Assembly: GCA_017464245.1 (NCBI GenBank)
Contig: JAFUDV010000085.1
Span: forward strand, 36,226 to 100,225
Length of the DNA stretch: 64,000 bases
Direction of reading: 5' to 3'
From: Bacteroidales bacterium
GTDB lineage: Bacteria > Bacteroidota > Bacteroidia > Bacteroidales > UBA932
In this document: positions 16,973 to 26,184 of the stretch, piece by piece
How positions within the stretch are numbered: position 1 is the first letter of the stretch
Layout of the letters: each line of letters begins with the position of its first letter
The notes under the pieces: model-generated
Told to the model about the DNA's origin: nothing
The model's input: only the letters and a program-made list of their open reading frames with translations
Database searches by the model: none
Program-made: the position numbers and the translations under genes

Positions 16973-18099
16973 ACGAGTTTCTTCACATAGGAGCGGTAGC
17001 GCTTGACCTGTTCCTTGCGGAAGCGCTTCCATTGGTTCAGGATGGCGTAGTTGTCCTCCAGGTTGAGGTTCGTGTCCGCGAAGCGGAGACTCGGGTTGTC
17101 CCGGAGCATCTTCATGATGGCAACGGAGAAGACGGCCGAGACGCCCCGGTTCAGGTATTCGGGGTCCACGCCCACGAGACACAGGTCGATGGAGTCGGGC
17201 TTCTTCAAGGCCTTCAGGAGGCGGAGGGCGGTGCCCGGCGTGAGCTTTCCGCGCCCCCCGGCGAGGGCGCCGGCGAGGGCGGGGAAGGTGATGCCAAAGC
17301 ACACCATCCTGTCGTTCTCGTCCAGGACCACGGCCACGAACTTGGGATCGACGACCAGCTTGAAATTGTCCAGCATCAGCTTCCGCATCCCCTCGGTGAA
17401 AGGAACGGTCCCGTACAGGCCCTCATAGGACTTGTCGATGAGTTCGAAGATGCCGTCGGCATACCGCTTGAGAAAGTCGGAACCACTGCTGGAGGGTCCC
17501 AGGTGCAGTTTGTAGCGGCGGAAGATGAAGTCGGAGAGCTGTTCCAGTTCCTCCATCGCCTCCGGGCTCTCGGCCCCGTAGAGCCGGAACCCGAGCCAGT
17601 CCACTTCCTTCTCGTAACCCAGGCGTTCGATGTGTTCGCCGTAGTAGGGCGCGTTGTAGTTTTCCTCGAAAGTTGCCTGCTGGTCGAAGCCGTCCACGAG
17701 GAGGCCCTCCCGCTCCAAGTCGGAGAAGTTCAGCGGACCGCACACGGTGTCCATGCCCATCTCCCCCGCCCATTTTTCGGCAGCGGCGAAAAGGGCCTTG
17801 GACACCTCGAAGTCGTCGATGACATCGAAACGGGTGAAACGGGCGCGCTTCTGCCCGTACTTTTCGTTGGCCGCCTTCTGGACGATGGCCATGATACGGC
17901 CGGCGACGACGCCGTCCTTGTAGGCCAGGAAACAGGTGAACTCGCAGCAATCACGGTACACATAGTCCGGACGGAAGATCTTTTTCTCGTCCATGTACAG
18001 CGGCGGCACGAAGCACGGATTCCCCGCATACAGGTCCAGCGGGAAGTCCAGGAACGCCTTCTGCTCCTTCCTGGTTTCGACGGGCTTGACGGTAATCAT
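16969..18099 (-). CDS. GNAT-like N-acyltransferase superfamily protein
   Basis: The 376-residue protein starts MITVKPVETRKEQKAFLDFP LDLY and has PPLYMDEKKIF, TVCGPLNFSDLEREGLLVDG FDQ, and a C-terminal GVDPEYLNRGVSAVFSVAIM segment like a GNAT acyl-CoA site. Family members of this size occur beside lipid genes, but their substrate is unknown. It lies between degV and plsX with ATGA overlap on the plsX side, so an acyl substrate is a reasonable inference. Confidence 0.65.
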   Translation of the reverse strand: MITVKPVETRKEQKAFLDFPLDLYAGNPCFVPPLYMDEKKIFRPDYVYRDCCEFTCFLAYKDGVVAGRIMAIVQKAANEKYGQKRARFTRFDVIDDFEVSKALFAAAEKWAGEMGMDTVCGPLNFSDLEREGLLVDGFDQQATFEENYNAPYYGEHIERLGYEKEVDWLGFRLYGAESPEAMEELEQLSDFIFRRYKLHLGPSSSGSDFLKRYADGIFELIDKSYEGLYGTVPFTEGMRKLMLDNFKLVVDPKFVAVVLDENDRMVCFGITFPALAGALAGGRGKLTPGTALRLLKALKKPDSIDLCLVGVDPEYLNRGVSAVFSVAIMKMLRDNPSLRFADTNLNLEDNYAILNQWKRFRKEQVKRYRSYVKKLV

Positions 18100-18102
18100 C
18101 TC

Positions 18103-18972
18103 CTATCGGTGTTTGGCATGGAAGCACACGCCGACGCCGTTCGGCCCGGCGTGGCTGCCGGCCGTCGGATTGGCGACGACATACTCGATCGGGAAATCGT
18201 CCCCGAACCGTTCCCGGATCATCCTGCCCACCTCCTGCGCCAGCTCGGGCGCGTCGGTGTGGCCGATGACGAAACGGTGGGACTTGAAGTCCTCGCCGAG
18301 GTCCGCGACCTGCTGCACGAGGCGTTCCATGGCCTTCAGGCGGCCCTTTTCCTTCCCGCAGGAGACCATCTTGCCTTCCTGGCTCATATAGATGATCGGG
18401 CGGATGCCGATGAGGGTTCCCATCGTGGCGGCGAGCCCGCTGACGCGACCGCTGCGGCGGAAGAACTTCAGGTCGTCGGCGAAAAAGTACATCGCGAACC
18501 GGTCCACCTCGGTCCGGGCCCATTCCAGCACTTCCTCCAGGGACTTGCCGGCCTTCACGAGGTCGCCCACCTCACGGACGATGGTGTAGCTGATGGTCGT
18601 GATGCCCTTGGTGTCGATCTCATAGAGGTTCCGCTCCGGATACTTGGCCTTGAGCTCGGCCACGGCCTCGTCCATCGCGTTGAAGGTGATGGTCATCGCC
18701 CGGGAGAAATGGACATACAGGATGTCGTTTCCGGCGGCGAATTCCGGCTCGAAGTATTCGATATAGCGCTCCTTGGAGATGGCGCTCGTGGTCGGGAGAA
18801 CGCCGCTGCGGAGCATGTCGTAGAATCCGCGGGCGTCGAACTCGTCGAAGTCCACGTACGGATAGACGGTCTTGGCGTCCACGCTGTAGGGCATGCTGAT
18901 GAGGCGGTATCCGTATTCGGCCGCGACGGCGGGCGTGATGTCGGTGTCGGTGTCGGTAAAGAGTCTGAGCAT
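18103..18972 (-). CDS. DegV family fatty-acid-binding protein (FakB-like)
   Basis: DegV/FakB proteins bind a fatty acid and present its carboxylate to FakA for phosphorylation. The 289-residue product has the N-terminal TDTDTDITPAVAAEYGYRLI, the PTTSAISKERY motif, the DTKGITT strand, and FRRSGRVSGLAATMGTLIGI RPI followed by a late VIGHTD segment, all family hallmarks. It follows fakA by 12 bases. Confidence 0.87.
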   Translation of the reverse strand: MLRLFTDTDTDITPAVAAEYGYRLISMPYSVDAKTVYPYVDFDEFDARGFYDMLRSGVLPTTSAISKERYIEYFEPEFAAGNDILYVHFSRAMTITFNAMDEAVAELKAKYPERNLYEIDTKGITTISYTIVREVGDLVKAGKSLEEVLEWARTEVDRFAMYFFADDLKFFRRSGRVSGLAATMGTLIGIRPIIYMSQEGKMVSCGKEKGRLKAMERLVQQVADLGEDFKSHRFVIGHTDAPELAQEVGRMIRERFGDDFPIEYVVANPTAGSHAGPNGVGVCFHAKHR

Positions 18973-18984
18973 AGGAAAACAGGT

Positions 18985-20586
18985 TTAGATCAATACGAGG
19001 ATGTATTCGTACACCGGCTGTCCGCCGGAGGACAGGATGACTTCGGAACGGGAGTACCGGGCGGCGAGGGCTTCCCGGACGCGCTCGGAATGCATGCCTC
19101 CGGACCCGGCGAACACGAGGATGACGTCGCGGGACCCGGCGTCCAGGGCCTCGGCAAGGGAAAGCAGGGCCTCCTCCGGCGTGGGACCGGAAGCCAGGAT
19201 GCCCTTCCCGGAGATACCGGCGTATTCACCCTCGCGGACGTTTCCGCTGTCGCGGATGACGCGGGACACCAGGCCGGTCACGACCTCGCCCGCCGCCCCG
19301 GTGAGGGCGGCCTCGATGGCGTCGGTGTCTCCGGAGGAGGTGTCCAGGTTGGCCAGGGCGTAATAGCCTTCGCCGAGGGTCTTGCAAGGGATGACGCGGA
19401 CATCGGCCTTGTCATACAGGGAAGCGGCCTGCCGGGCCGTCAGGAGGATGTTCGCATTGTCGGGCAGGACGAAGATGGTATCCGCATTCACGGCGTCGAA
19501 CGCGTTCAGGAAATGCCGTACCGGCGGGTTCATCGTCTGCCCGCCTTCGATGACCACGTCGGCCCCGAGTTCCCGGAACGTGTCCACGAGACCGCTGCCG
19601 GAGGCGACGGCGACGACGCCATAGGCCTTGCGGCCTTTCCGGAAACGCCCGTCCATGTGGTTCTCATGATGCTGGAGCGTCATGTTCTCCACCTTGACGG
19701 TCAGGAATTCGCCGAACTGCTGGCAGTGGTTCAGGATCTCGCCCGGGGTGAAAGTATGGACATGGACCTTGACGATGGTTCCGTCGCGGAAGAAGACGAG
19801 GGATTCGCCGTGGGCCGCGAGCCAGTCGGACAGGACGGTCTCGTCGAAGGTCTCCAGGTCCACCTTGGAACGCTGCAGCCGCAGGAGGAATTCCGTGCAG
19901 TAGCCGAATTCCAGGACGCTGTCCTCGGTGAAGGCGCCCAGGTCCACCTTCTGTACGGCGGGGGCCTCCGCCTCCACGGCGGCGGTGCGCTCCCCGTGCA
20001 GGGCCGCGCGCATTCCCTCGGCGATGTACAGGAGTCCCGCGCCGCCACTGTCCACGACGCCCGCCTTCTTCAGGACGTCCAGGAGTTCGGGCGTATGGGC
20101 CAGGGAAAGGTCCATCGCGGAGACCAGCAGGTCGAAGTACTCCCCGAGGTCCTTGCTGCCGGCCGCCGCCTGCGCCCCTTCCCGGAAGACGGTCAGGATG
20201 GTTCCTTCCACCGGTTCGGGGACGGCATGGTAGGACTCCTGCACGCCGGAGAGCATGGCACGCGAGAACGCGTTCACATCGGCCTCCTGCAGGCCTGCAA
20301 GGCCCTTGGCGATACCGGCGAAGATGCGGGAGAGGATGACGCCGGAGTTGCCCCGGGCCCCCGTCAGCATACCGTCGGAGACGGCCTTCGCGCGGTCCCC
20401 GAGCCCGGTTCCCGGGCCGGCCGAGGGGTCGCAGCCCGCCTGGACGGTCATGTACATGTTGTCGCCCGTGTCCCCGTCGGGGATGGGGAAGACGTTGAGG
20501 TCGTTCACGGCCTGCCGGTGGGCCGCCAGGGCGGCGGCGCCGCCGCGGACCATGTCCAGATATAATTGAGCGTCGATGCGTTCCAT
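18985..20586 (-). CDS. fakA: Fatty acid kinase FakA-like, DAK2 domain protein
   Basis: FakA phosphorylates FakB-bound fatty acid with ATP. The 533-residue protein has the DhaL/DAK2 nucleotide site NDLNVFPIPDGDTGDNMY near residue 28 and GARGNSGVILSRIFAGIAKG, a middle domain with LEFGYCTEF, and a C-terminal DegV-like domain (ASGSGLVDTFRELGADVVIE GG, HFLNAFDAVNADTIFVLPDN). The length is typical. The stop codon of the exporter gene directly abuts its ATG, and FakB and PlsX follow, which supports the assignment. Confidence 0.88.
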   Translation of the reverse strand: MERIDAQLYLDMVRGGAAALAAHRQAVNDLNVFPIPDGDTGDNMYMTVQAGCDPSAGPGTGLGDRAKAVSDGMLTGARGNSGVILSRIFAGIAKGLAGLQEADVNAFSRAMLSGVQESYHAVPEPVEGTILTVFREGAQAAAGSKDLGEYFDLLVSAMDLSLAHTPELLDVLKKAGVVDSGGAGLLYIAEGMRAALHGERTAAVEAEAPAVQKVDLGAFTEDSVLEFGYCTEFLLRLQRSKVDLETFDETVLSDWLAAHGESLVFFRDGTIVKVHVHTFTPGEILNHCQQFGEFLTVKVENMTLQHHENHMDGRFRKGRKAYGVVAVASGSGLVDTFRELGADVVIEGGQTMNPPVRHFLNAFDAVNADTIFVLPDNANILLTARQAASLYDKADVRVIPCKTLGEGYYALANLDTSSGDTDAIEAALTGAAGEVVTGLVSRVIRDSGNVREGEYAGISGKGILASGPTPEEALLSLAEALDAGSRDVILVFAGSGGMHSERVREALAARYSRSEVILSSGGQPVYEYILVLI

Positions 20587-23064
20587 TTATGCACGGATGC
20601 TCTTCCGGTACCGGTCCCACTTGAGGAGCTGGCGGAAGATGAAAGGTTCGAGGGAATAGGTCAGGAGGATGGTGACGGCCATGCCGATGAGGGTGATGAT
20701 GCCGATGGAACGGATGGCCGGATGGCGGGCGAACACCAGCGACAGGACCACGATGGCGAGCACCAGGGCAGAGAAGACGATGGCCACCTTATGGTATTCC
20801 AGCTTGTCCCGCTGCCCGGTCCGGGCCTCGGTGAGCAGTCCCTCCATCACGAAGATGCTGTAGTCCACCCCGATACCGAAGATGAAGGTGGAGATGACGA
20901 TGTTGATCAGGTTGAACTCCAGGCCCAGCAGCGCCATCATCCCCTGCAGCACGTACCAGCTCAGGAACATGGGCAGGAAGGCGACGAGGGCGGTGATGAA
21001 GTTCCGGAAGGCGAACAGGAGCACCAGGAACACGAACAGGGAGGAGATCCACTGGGTGGTGTTGAAGTCGTCATGGACGATCTCCACCATGTCCCGGCAA
21101 TAATAGAACGGTTCCAGGACCAGGGCGCCGGGGCCGGCGACGAGGGCGTCGGACACGGCGTCGGTATCCTCCGGGCGGAACGCCACGTTGGTGAAGACCA
21201 TGTAGCGGCCGCTTTCCTGATATTCGATGTAATTGTTCACGAGTTCCACCGGGAACACGCCCGCCTCATAGAGGTTGCCGGGCTCATAATCGGCCTCCAG
21301 AAGGGCATGGAAGGGCAGGAACTGGGACGGACGGAGCCCGCAGCGGCGGGCGGCGTCGGAGAGGCGTCCGGTCGCGAGGGCTTTCCGCTCCGGCGTCCAG
21401 AACGCGTTCCAGGCAGCGATGCGCGCCTCCTGGTCCTCCCGCGTCTGGAACAGCAGCGGGACCAGGGAGGTGTAGCTCTGCACGAGGCCCGCCTCCGAGA
21501 GGGAGTCCAGCCGGTGCATCAGGAGCTTGTTGAAGCGGAGCGCCTGGTCCAGGTCTTCGTCGTAGGCGGCGAAGTAGAGGTTCGTGTACCCGTTGGCGTT
21601 CTTCTCGTTATACAGGTCCTGGCTCTCGGTGAGGAGCGGCTCGTCGTAGTCGAGGTTCCGCAGGTCGCTGTCGAACTTCACCCGGTGGCTCAGGGCGATG
21701 CCCACGGCGACGACGGCAACGAGCCCCGCGAGGACCCAGCGGTTCCGGTCCCAAGGAAGGTCGTTGATCCGGTCGATGACGTGGAAACCCTTGTATCTCT
21801 TGAACTTCACCTGCTCCGGCTTCATGAAATGGGGCAGGAACACGAGGGCGAAGAAGGTGTTCCCGAGCAGGGCGAATGTGGCGAACAGGCCGAAGTCCCG
21901 CAGCAGGTCGCTTTCCGTGAACAACAGGCCCAGGAAAGCGCCCACCGTGGTGACGCAGCCCAGGGTGACAGGCGTGGATTCCTCCTGGAGCATCTGCTCC
22001 ACGTCGCCCACGTAATAATGGTGGATGAGCACGTGCAGGCAGTAGCTGATCGCGACGCCCAGGACGATGGCCCCGAGGCCCAGGGCCATCAGGGACATGT
22101 ACCCCTTGATCCAGTACATGCAGGCCAGGGAGAAGACGGCTCCGTACACGATGGGGACGACCTGCTGCCAGATGAAGGTCCAGCTGTGGAAGCACAGGAG
22201 CAGGATCAGGAGGATGACCAGGAGGGAGATGCCCACGGTCATCACGAGGTCACCCCGGATGGTGCTGGCGTTGGAGACGCTCCCGAGGGGCGTTCCATGC
22301 ACCAGGACGCGGACGTCGGGATGGGCGGCCTCGAAGGTCTTCCGCTCCTTGGCGAGCAGGTTGTAGAACCGCTGCGCCGCCCAGGAGTCCAGCGTGGGGA
22401 AACTCGGCGACAGGAAGGCCAGCGCCACGGTCTTGTCCGGGCAGAAGAAATGCCCGTCCTCGATGGTATAGCCCCCGGCGGAGCCCCCGTCCGTTCCCAG
22501 CAACTGCCCCAGGAGGACGTTCCGCAGGCCCAGCGGGTCCATGGACACCAGCTGGGTGTCCTCGCCCGTCATGTCCTCCTCCAGCAGGCGGAGGTTCTCC
22601 TCCATCTGCGCCTGGACGGCCTCCGGCTCCAGCGCGGCCTCGAACGAGGCGTACAGGGAAGTGTCGATGAAGGAAGGAAGGTGCTCGAACCCGTAGTCCA
22701 TCGCCCCGAGCATCGTTCCCATGTCAATGGAATGGAGGATGCCGGCGATGAAGCGTCCGGCCGTGTCCCGCTGCAGCAGGCTGTCCGAGAAAGCGGAGAT
22801 GCATTCCCCGAGGACGGCCGGTTCCACCGGATGCTCCGGATCCGCGGACACGACTTGGATGAACACCTTGTCCTTCAGGCCGATATCGCTGAAAGCCAGT
22901 TCATTGTCCGTACTGGAACGCGGCAGGAGCTTCACGATGTCCTCCTCGTAACGGAGCTGGACGCCGAAGGCCGCGAACAGCACGAGACTGCCGGCAAGGA
23001 GCAGGTACAGCAGCGCCTTGTGCCGCTGGAAAAAGTGATAGACTGGAACGAATATCCGGTGCAT
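20587..23064 (-). CDS. MmpL/RND-family lipid exporter
   Basis: The 825-residue protein has the RND layout of this family: one N-terminal helix (ALLYLLLAGSLVLFAAFGV), a periplasmic domain, six helices near residues 270-460 including LGLGAIVLGVAISYCLHVLI, a second periplasmic domain, and a final helix group with FIFGIGVDYSIFVMEGLL. The GxxxD segments are the proton relay. Such proteins move lipids or pigments across the inner membrane. The frame can start at a TTG at 23079, but the ATG at 23064 is 25 bases after a TATCTTTG box and is the better start. It heads the operon exporter-fakA-degV-GNAT-plsX-acp. Confidence 0.87.
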   Translation of the reverse strand: MHRIFVPVYHFFQRHKALLYLLLAGSLVLFAAFGVQLRYEEDIVKLLPRSSTDNELAFSDIGLKDKVFIQVVSADPEHPVEPAVLGECISAFSDSLLQRDTAGRFIAGILHSIDMGTMLGAMDYGFEHLPSFIDTSLYASFEAALEPEAVQAQMEENLRLLEEDMTGEDTQLVSMDPLGLRNVLLGQLLGTDGGSAGGYTIEDGHFFCPDKTVALAFLSPSFPTLDSWAAQRFYNLLAKERKTFEAAHPDVRVLVHGTPLGSVSNASTIRGDLVMTVGISLLVILLILLLCFHSWTFIWQQVVPIVYGAVFSLACMYWIKGYMSLMALGLGAIVLGVAISYCLHVLIHHYYVGDVEQMLQEESTPVTLGCVTTVGAFLGLLFTESDLLRDFGLFATFALLGNTFFALVFLPHFMKPEQVKFKRYKGFHVIDRINDLPWDRNRWVLAGLVAVVAVGIALSHRVKFDSDLRNLDYDEPLLTESQDLYNEKNANGYTNLYFAAYDEDLDQALRFNKLLMHRLDSLSEAGLVQSYTSLVPLLFQTREDQEARIAAWNAFWTPERKALATGRLSDAARRCGLRPSQFLPFHALLEADYEPGNLYEAGVFPVELVNNYIEYQESGRYMVFTNVAFRPEDTDAVSDALVAGPGALVLEPFYYCRDMVEIVHDDFNTTQWISSLFVFLVLLFAFRNFITALVAFLPMFLSWYVLQGMMALLGLEFNLINIVISTFIFGIGVDYSIFVMEGLLTEARTGQRDKLEYHKVAIVFSALVLAIVVLSLVFARHPAIRSIGIITLIGMAVTILLTYSLEPFIFRQLLKWDRYRKSIRA

Positions 23065-23089
23065 GCTTATGAATTTCAATTAAATCTTT

Positions 23090-23097
23090 CAAAGATA
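23090..23097 (-). promoter_or_regulatory. -7 promoter box of the lipid operon
   Basis: TATCTTTG on the minus strand, 25 bases before the ATG at 23064. This placement argues against the TTG start at 23079, which would leave almost no leader. Confidence 0.65.
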
Positions 23098-23173
23098 CGC
23101 TTATTTCGTGAGATATGAAAATCCGGATGCGGCGCGATAATTGCAGGCAGAACAGGGATTCAACCTTCCGACG

Positions 23174-24202
23174 ATGAAAAAAGCCAAGAATACCCTCTGG
23201 ATTGCAGGCTGCTTCCTGCTGGTGGGCGTAAACGTCGCCTTCTTCCTGCTCTTTCCCCGGCTGGTGTCCGGCATCGCCATCGTCCTGTCCAACGTCATCA
23301 CCCTCCTCCTGACCTTCCTCGCCTTCAAGCCCATCAACGACTGGCTCCAGGCGGACCTCGTGGAGCGCCAGCAGGAGCTGATCGCCAAACTGGAGAAGGA
23401 CCGCGAGCTGGAGAAGAAGGTGGACGCCCTGGAGCTGGAGAACCGCGAGCTCACGAACCGCCTGGACACCCGCAGCCAGACCGTCACGCTGCCCACCCAT
23501 ATCGACTATACCTTCAAGGTGGAGCAGATGCAGTACGCCAAGCAGGGCTACGTGGTGAAGGAGGAGGAGCTGGACGGACTGGATTCCGAGAAGTTCGACA
23601 TCCCCGGCCGGAAGTTCCTGGACGTCCTTCTCGAGGACAGCATGCTCCGCGACGCCGCCGTGCGGAAGATCCTCTACATCCACAAGTTCTATTACAAGGT
23701 CTCCCTGGGCATCGACTTCAGCAAGATGATGTACGCCATCGACGAGGGCCGTCTCCTCTTCTACGGGGCCCGGTTCGAGAAGCTCCACGACATTTCCAGC
23801 GAACTGCAGCCGGAGACCGGGGACATCGACCGCTGCGACATCCTCAAGATCACCGGCGACAAGGCCGAGCTGCGGCAGGACAAGGAGTTCGACGGGCTCA
23901 AGGCCCAGTACCGCCAGGCCCAGGCCCAGGAGGTCAAGTCCGGGATGGAGGAGGAGGTGGGCGCCCTGTGCAGCCAGTACACCGCCGCCCTGCACGAAAG
24001 CATCAAGGGCCGTTTCGGCGACCGGGTGGACTTCGTGGACTCCATCGAGGAATACCGCGACAAGAACTGGTACGCCCTCAAGTCCAGCGACGACCCGACC
24101 GTCCAGGAAGTCGCCGCCAACATGCTGATGCTCACCACGGTGATGAACCGCACCCAGGCCATCGGCGAGGAAGCCGGCGTCCGGCTCCTGGAAGAGGCGT
24201 AG
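23174..24202 (+). CDS. Unrecognised membrane-anchored coiled-coil protein
   Basis: The 342-residue product starts MKKAKNTLWIAGCFLLVGVN with two adjacent hydrophobic helices (about residues 8-26 and 33-52). A charged coiled-coil stretch follows (about 60-105: ELIAKLEKDRELEKKVDALE and on), then a globular region with YYKVSLGIDFSKMMYAIDEG. It is not a family I can name. It is divergent from the lipid exporter, so a role in envelope lipid handling is possible but not shown. The ATG at 23174 is preferred over the earlier frame start because of the membrane segment. Confidence 0.6.
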   Translation: MKKAKNTLWIAGCFLLVGVNVAFFLLFPRLVSGIAIVLSNVITLLLTFLAFKPINDWLQADLVERQQELIAKLEKDRELEKKVDALELENRELTNRLDTRSQTVTLPTHIDYTFKVEQMQYAKQGYVVKEEELDGLDSEKFDIPGRKFLDVLLEDSMLRDAAVRKILYIHKFYYKVSLGIDFSKMMYAIDEGRLLFYGARFEKLHDISSELQPETGDIDRCDILKITGDKAELRQDKEFDGLKAQYRQAQAQEVKSGMEEEVGALCSQYTAALHESIKGRFGDRVDFVDSIEEYRDKNWYALKSSDDPTVQEVAANMLMLTTVMNRTQAIGEEAGVRLLEEA

Positions 24203-24269
24203 TGTATGATTGACCGCATGAACATGAAACGAATCCTACAAGAAGGATTTCGACATCACGCCGTAAGGA

Positions 24270-24878
24270 TCAGAGGACCGGAAGGAGATAATCCCAGATG
24301 AGGTTCAGCTCCTGTCCCATGTTCGGGATATGGGCGGTGGTGACGATGACGGCGTCCTTGTCCGGGAGGATGAGGATATACTGGCCGTTGGCCCCGTCGG
24401 CCCGGAAGGCGTCGTGGCGGCAGCGCCACATCTGGTAGCCGTAGCCCTGGACCCAGTCGTTGTTTTCCGGAAGGAAGTTCCGGTAGGCGGGATGGGCGGG
24501 ATCGGCCTGGATGGCCTGGAGCTGGCGCTCGTTCATGCCGGCGTTGACGCAGGGAACCTGCCTGGCGGACATCTCCTTCACCCAGTCGGCGGGAATCACC
24601 TGCCGGCCGCCGAACTTGCCGCCATCCAGGATGCACAGGCCCATCTTGGCGAGGTCCTCGGTCCGGAGATACAGGCCCCAGCCGCCGGTGTTGACGCCGG
24701 CCGGGCTCTCCAGCCACTTGGGCTTGTCGATGCCGAGGGGCTGCCACAGGCGGGTGTCCAGATAATCGACCACCTTCTGCCCCGTCACCTTCTGGACGGC
24801 AGCGGAAAGGACGTAAGTACCCAGGCTGTTATAGCAGTAGCAGGTTCCCGGCTCATACGCGATCGGACTTTGAACATG
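24270..24878 (-). pseudogene. Serine hydrolase (beta-lactamase related), 5'-truncated
   Basis: Family members have about 370-400 residues, with the catalytic SxxK near the N-terminus. Here homology begins only at SPIAYEPGTCYCYNSLGTYV, which contains the YxN motif (YNS), and runs to a good C-terminus (GYGYQMWRCRHDAFRADGAN, then LPDKDAVIVTTAHI). The SxxK half is missing, and the frame runs without homology into the promoter of the divergent esterase. A deletion or rearrangement near 24,880 therefore removed about 170 residues. No activity is expected. Confidence 0.8.
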
Positions 24879-24896
24879 GGGTGAAAAGATTGTACG
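24869..24896 (+). promoter_or_regulatory. Candidate PUL regulator site upstream of CE1 gene 24959
   Basis: TTTGAACA at 24869-24876 is followed 20 bases on by a weaker copy, ATTGTACG (24889-24896). It matches the repeated motif at other promoters of this PUL. Confidence 0.45.
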
Positions 24897-24927
24897 GGAG
24901 GATACGGTGCGTCGCAGCGGAACTCCG

Positions 24928-24935
24928 TACCTTTG
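24928..24935 (+). promoter_or_regulatory. -7 promoter box of CE1 gene 24959
   Basis: TACCTTTG, 23 bases before the ATG, matches TAnnTTTG. Confidence 0.65.
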
Positions 24936-24958
24936 CGGGACAACCAATCACACTGACC

Positions 24959-26041
24959 ATGAAACGGATTCTCACCCTTGCGGCAGCCCTTCTCCTGATG
25001 CTGCCCCTTTCGGCCCAATGGCTGCGCCAGCCCACTCCCAACGACACGCTCCGGTCCACCCGCACGCTTCCTGACGGGAAAGTCCTCTTCCAGATCTACG
25101 CCCCCGAGGCCCACTCCGTCTCCGTCACCGGCGACCTGTCCTGGGACAAGCCGGTCCGCTTCGAGAAAGCGGAGAACGGCGTCTGGAAAGGCGTCTGCGA
25201 CGGACTGGGCGAGGGCGTGTTCCGCTACTCCTTCGTCGTGGACGGAGTCCGCGTGCAGGACCCCAAGGCGCCCCTTTCCGCCGAGCAGGCTTCCCTTCTG
25301 ACCGTGGGGGAAGGCTATGTCAAGGACGTTCCGCACGGGGCCGTCGCCCAGCGCTACTACTATTCCAAGAACCTGGGCGAGATGCGCCGGCTCCACGTCT
25401 GGACTCCGGCCGGATATGAGAAATCGAACAAGAAGCTTCCCGTCCTGTACCTGATCCACGGGGGCGGCGACAACGACGCCTCCTGGCCCGGCGTAGGCGC
25501 CGCAGGCTGGATCCTGGACAACCTCCTCGCCGAAGGGAAGATGGTCCCGATGATCGTCGTCATGCCCAACGGAACCATTCCGGTGCAGAACGAGGTCATC
25601 CCGTTCGCCGAGGACATGGTTTCCTCCATCATCCCCTTCATCGAGGCCCAGTACAATGTCCGCGCCGACAAGGCCCACCGCGCCGTCGCCGGACTGTCCA
25701 TGGGCGGCATGGAGACGATGGAAGTCGCCTTCAACCATCCGGAGATGTTCTCCTATGTCTGGGTGCTCAGTTCATCCCTGATGCCCGGTCTGGACCCGGC
25801 GGCCGAAAGCGCCCGGCTCCGCGTGAAGGAGAACGCCGCGAAGATGAACCGCGGCTTCAAGGCCCTCGTCTTCACCCAGGGCGGTCCCACCGACATAGCA
25901 TACAAGAACTGCGAGAACACCCGCGCTCAGCTCACCAAGGACGGACTCCGCTTCGACTACATGGAGAACGCCCAGGCCGGCCACAGCTGGACCACCTGGC
26001 GCGCCGACCTCAAAACCCTGGTTCCCACCCTGTTCCGCTAA
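24959..26041 (+). CDS. CE1-type esterase with N-terminal CBM48-like domain
   Basis: The 360-residue secreted protein starts MKRILTLAAALLLMLPLSAQ. Residues about 35-105 form a CBM48/early-set sandwich (VLFQIYAPEAHSVSVTGDLS, FRYSFVVDGVRVQDP). The catalytic alpha/beta-hydrolase domain has PVLYLIHGGGDN (oxyanion side), the nucleophile elbow GLSMGG with Ser247 and the late AGHSWTTWR histidine. This architecture is typical of feruloyl or acetyl esterases in Bacteroidota xylan loci. It has its own promoter and is the first gene of the PUL. Confidence 0.87.
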   Translation: MKRILTLAAALLLMLPLSAQWLRQPTPNDTLRSTRTLPDGKVLFQIYAPEAHSVSVTGDLSWDKPVRFEKAENGVWKGVCDGLGEGVFRYSFVVDGVRVQDPKAPLSAEQASLLTVGEGYVKDVPHGAVAQRYYYSKNLGEMRRLHVWTPAGYEKSNKKLPVLYLIHGGGDNDASWPGVGAAGWILDNLLAEGKMVPMIVVMPNGTIPVQNEVIPFAEDMVSSIIPFIEAQYNVRADKAHRAVAGLSMGGMETMEVAFNHPEMFSYVWVLSSSLMPGLDPAAESARLRVKENAAKMNRGFKALVFTQGGPTDIAYKNCENTRAQLTKDGLRFDYMENAQAGHSWTTWRADLKTLVPTLFR

Positions 26042-26044
26042 TCC

Positions 26045-26104
26045 TTTGAACACTGGCGAAAACAATTGAACAAGCCGTGCGCCCGTCCGGAAAACAATTG
26101 AACG
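26045..26104 (+). promoter_or_regulatory. Candidate PUL regulator sites upstream of CE1 gene 26185
   Basis: Three direct repeats, TTTGAACA (26045-26052), ATTGAACA (26065-26072, 20 bases on) and ATTGAACG (26097-26104), precede the TAACTTTG box. The spacing of the first two is near two helical turns, as expected for an AraC-type dimer. Confidence 0.55.
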
Positions 26105-26134
26105 GTACAAAATGCGGGAGCGCGGCCCATTCCG

Positions 26135-26142
26135 TAACTTTG
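26135..26142 (+). promoter_or_regulatory. -7 promoter box of the CE1-susC-susD operon
   Basis: TAACTTTG, 42 bases before the ATG at 26185. No other box is seen before susC, so this promoter probably drives 26185-33511. Confidence 0.6.
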
Positions 26143-26184
26143 CCATCGGTACACAGTGCCCGAAAACCATTAATTCTTAACATC

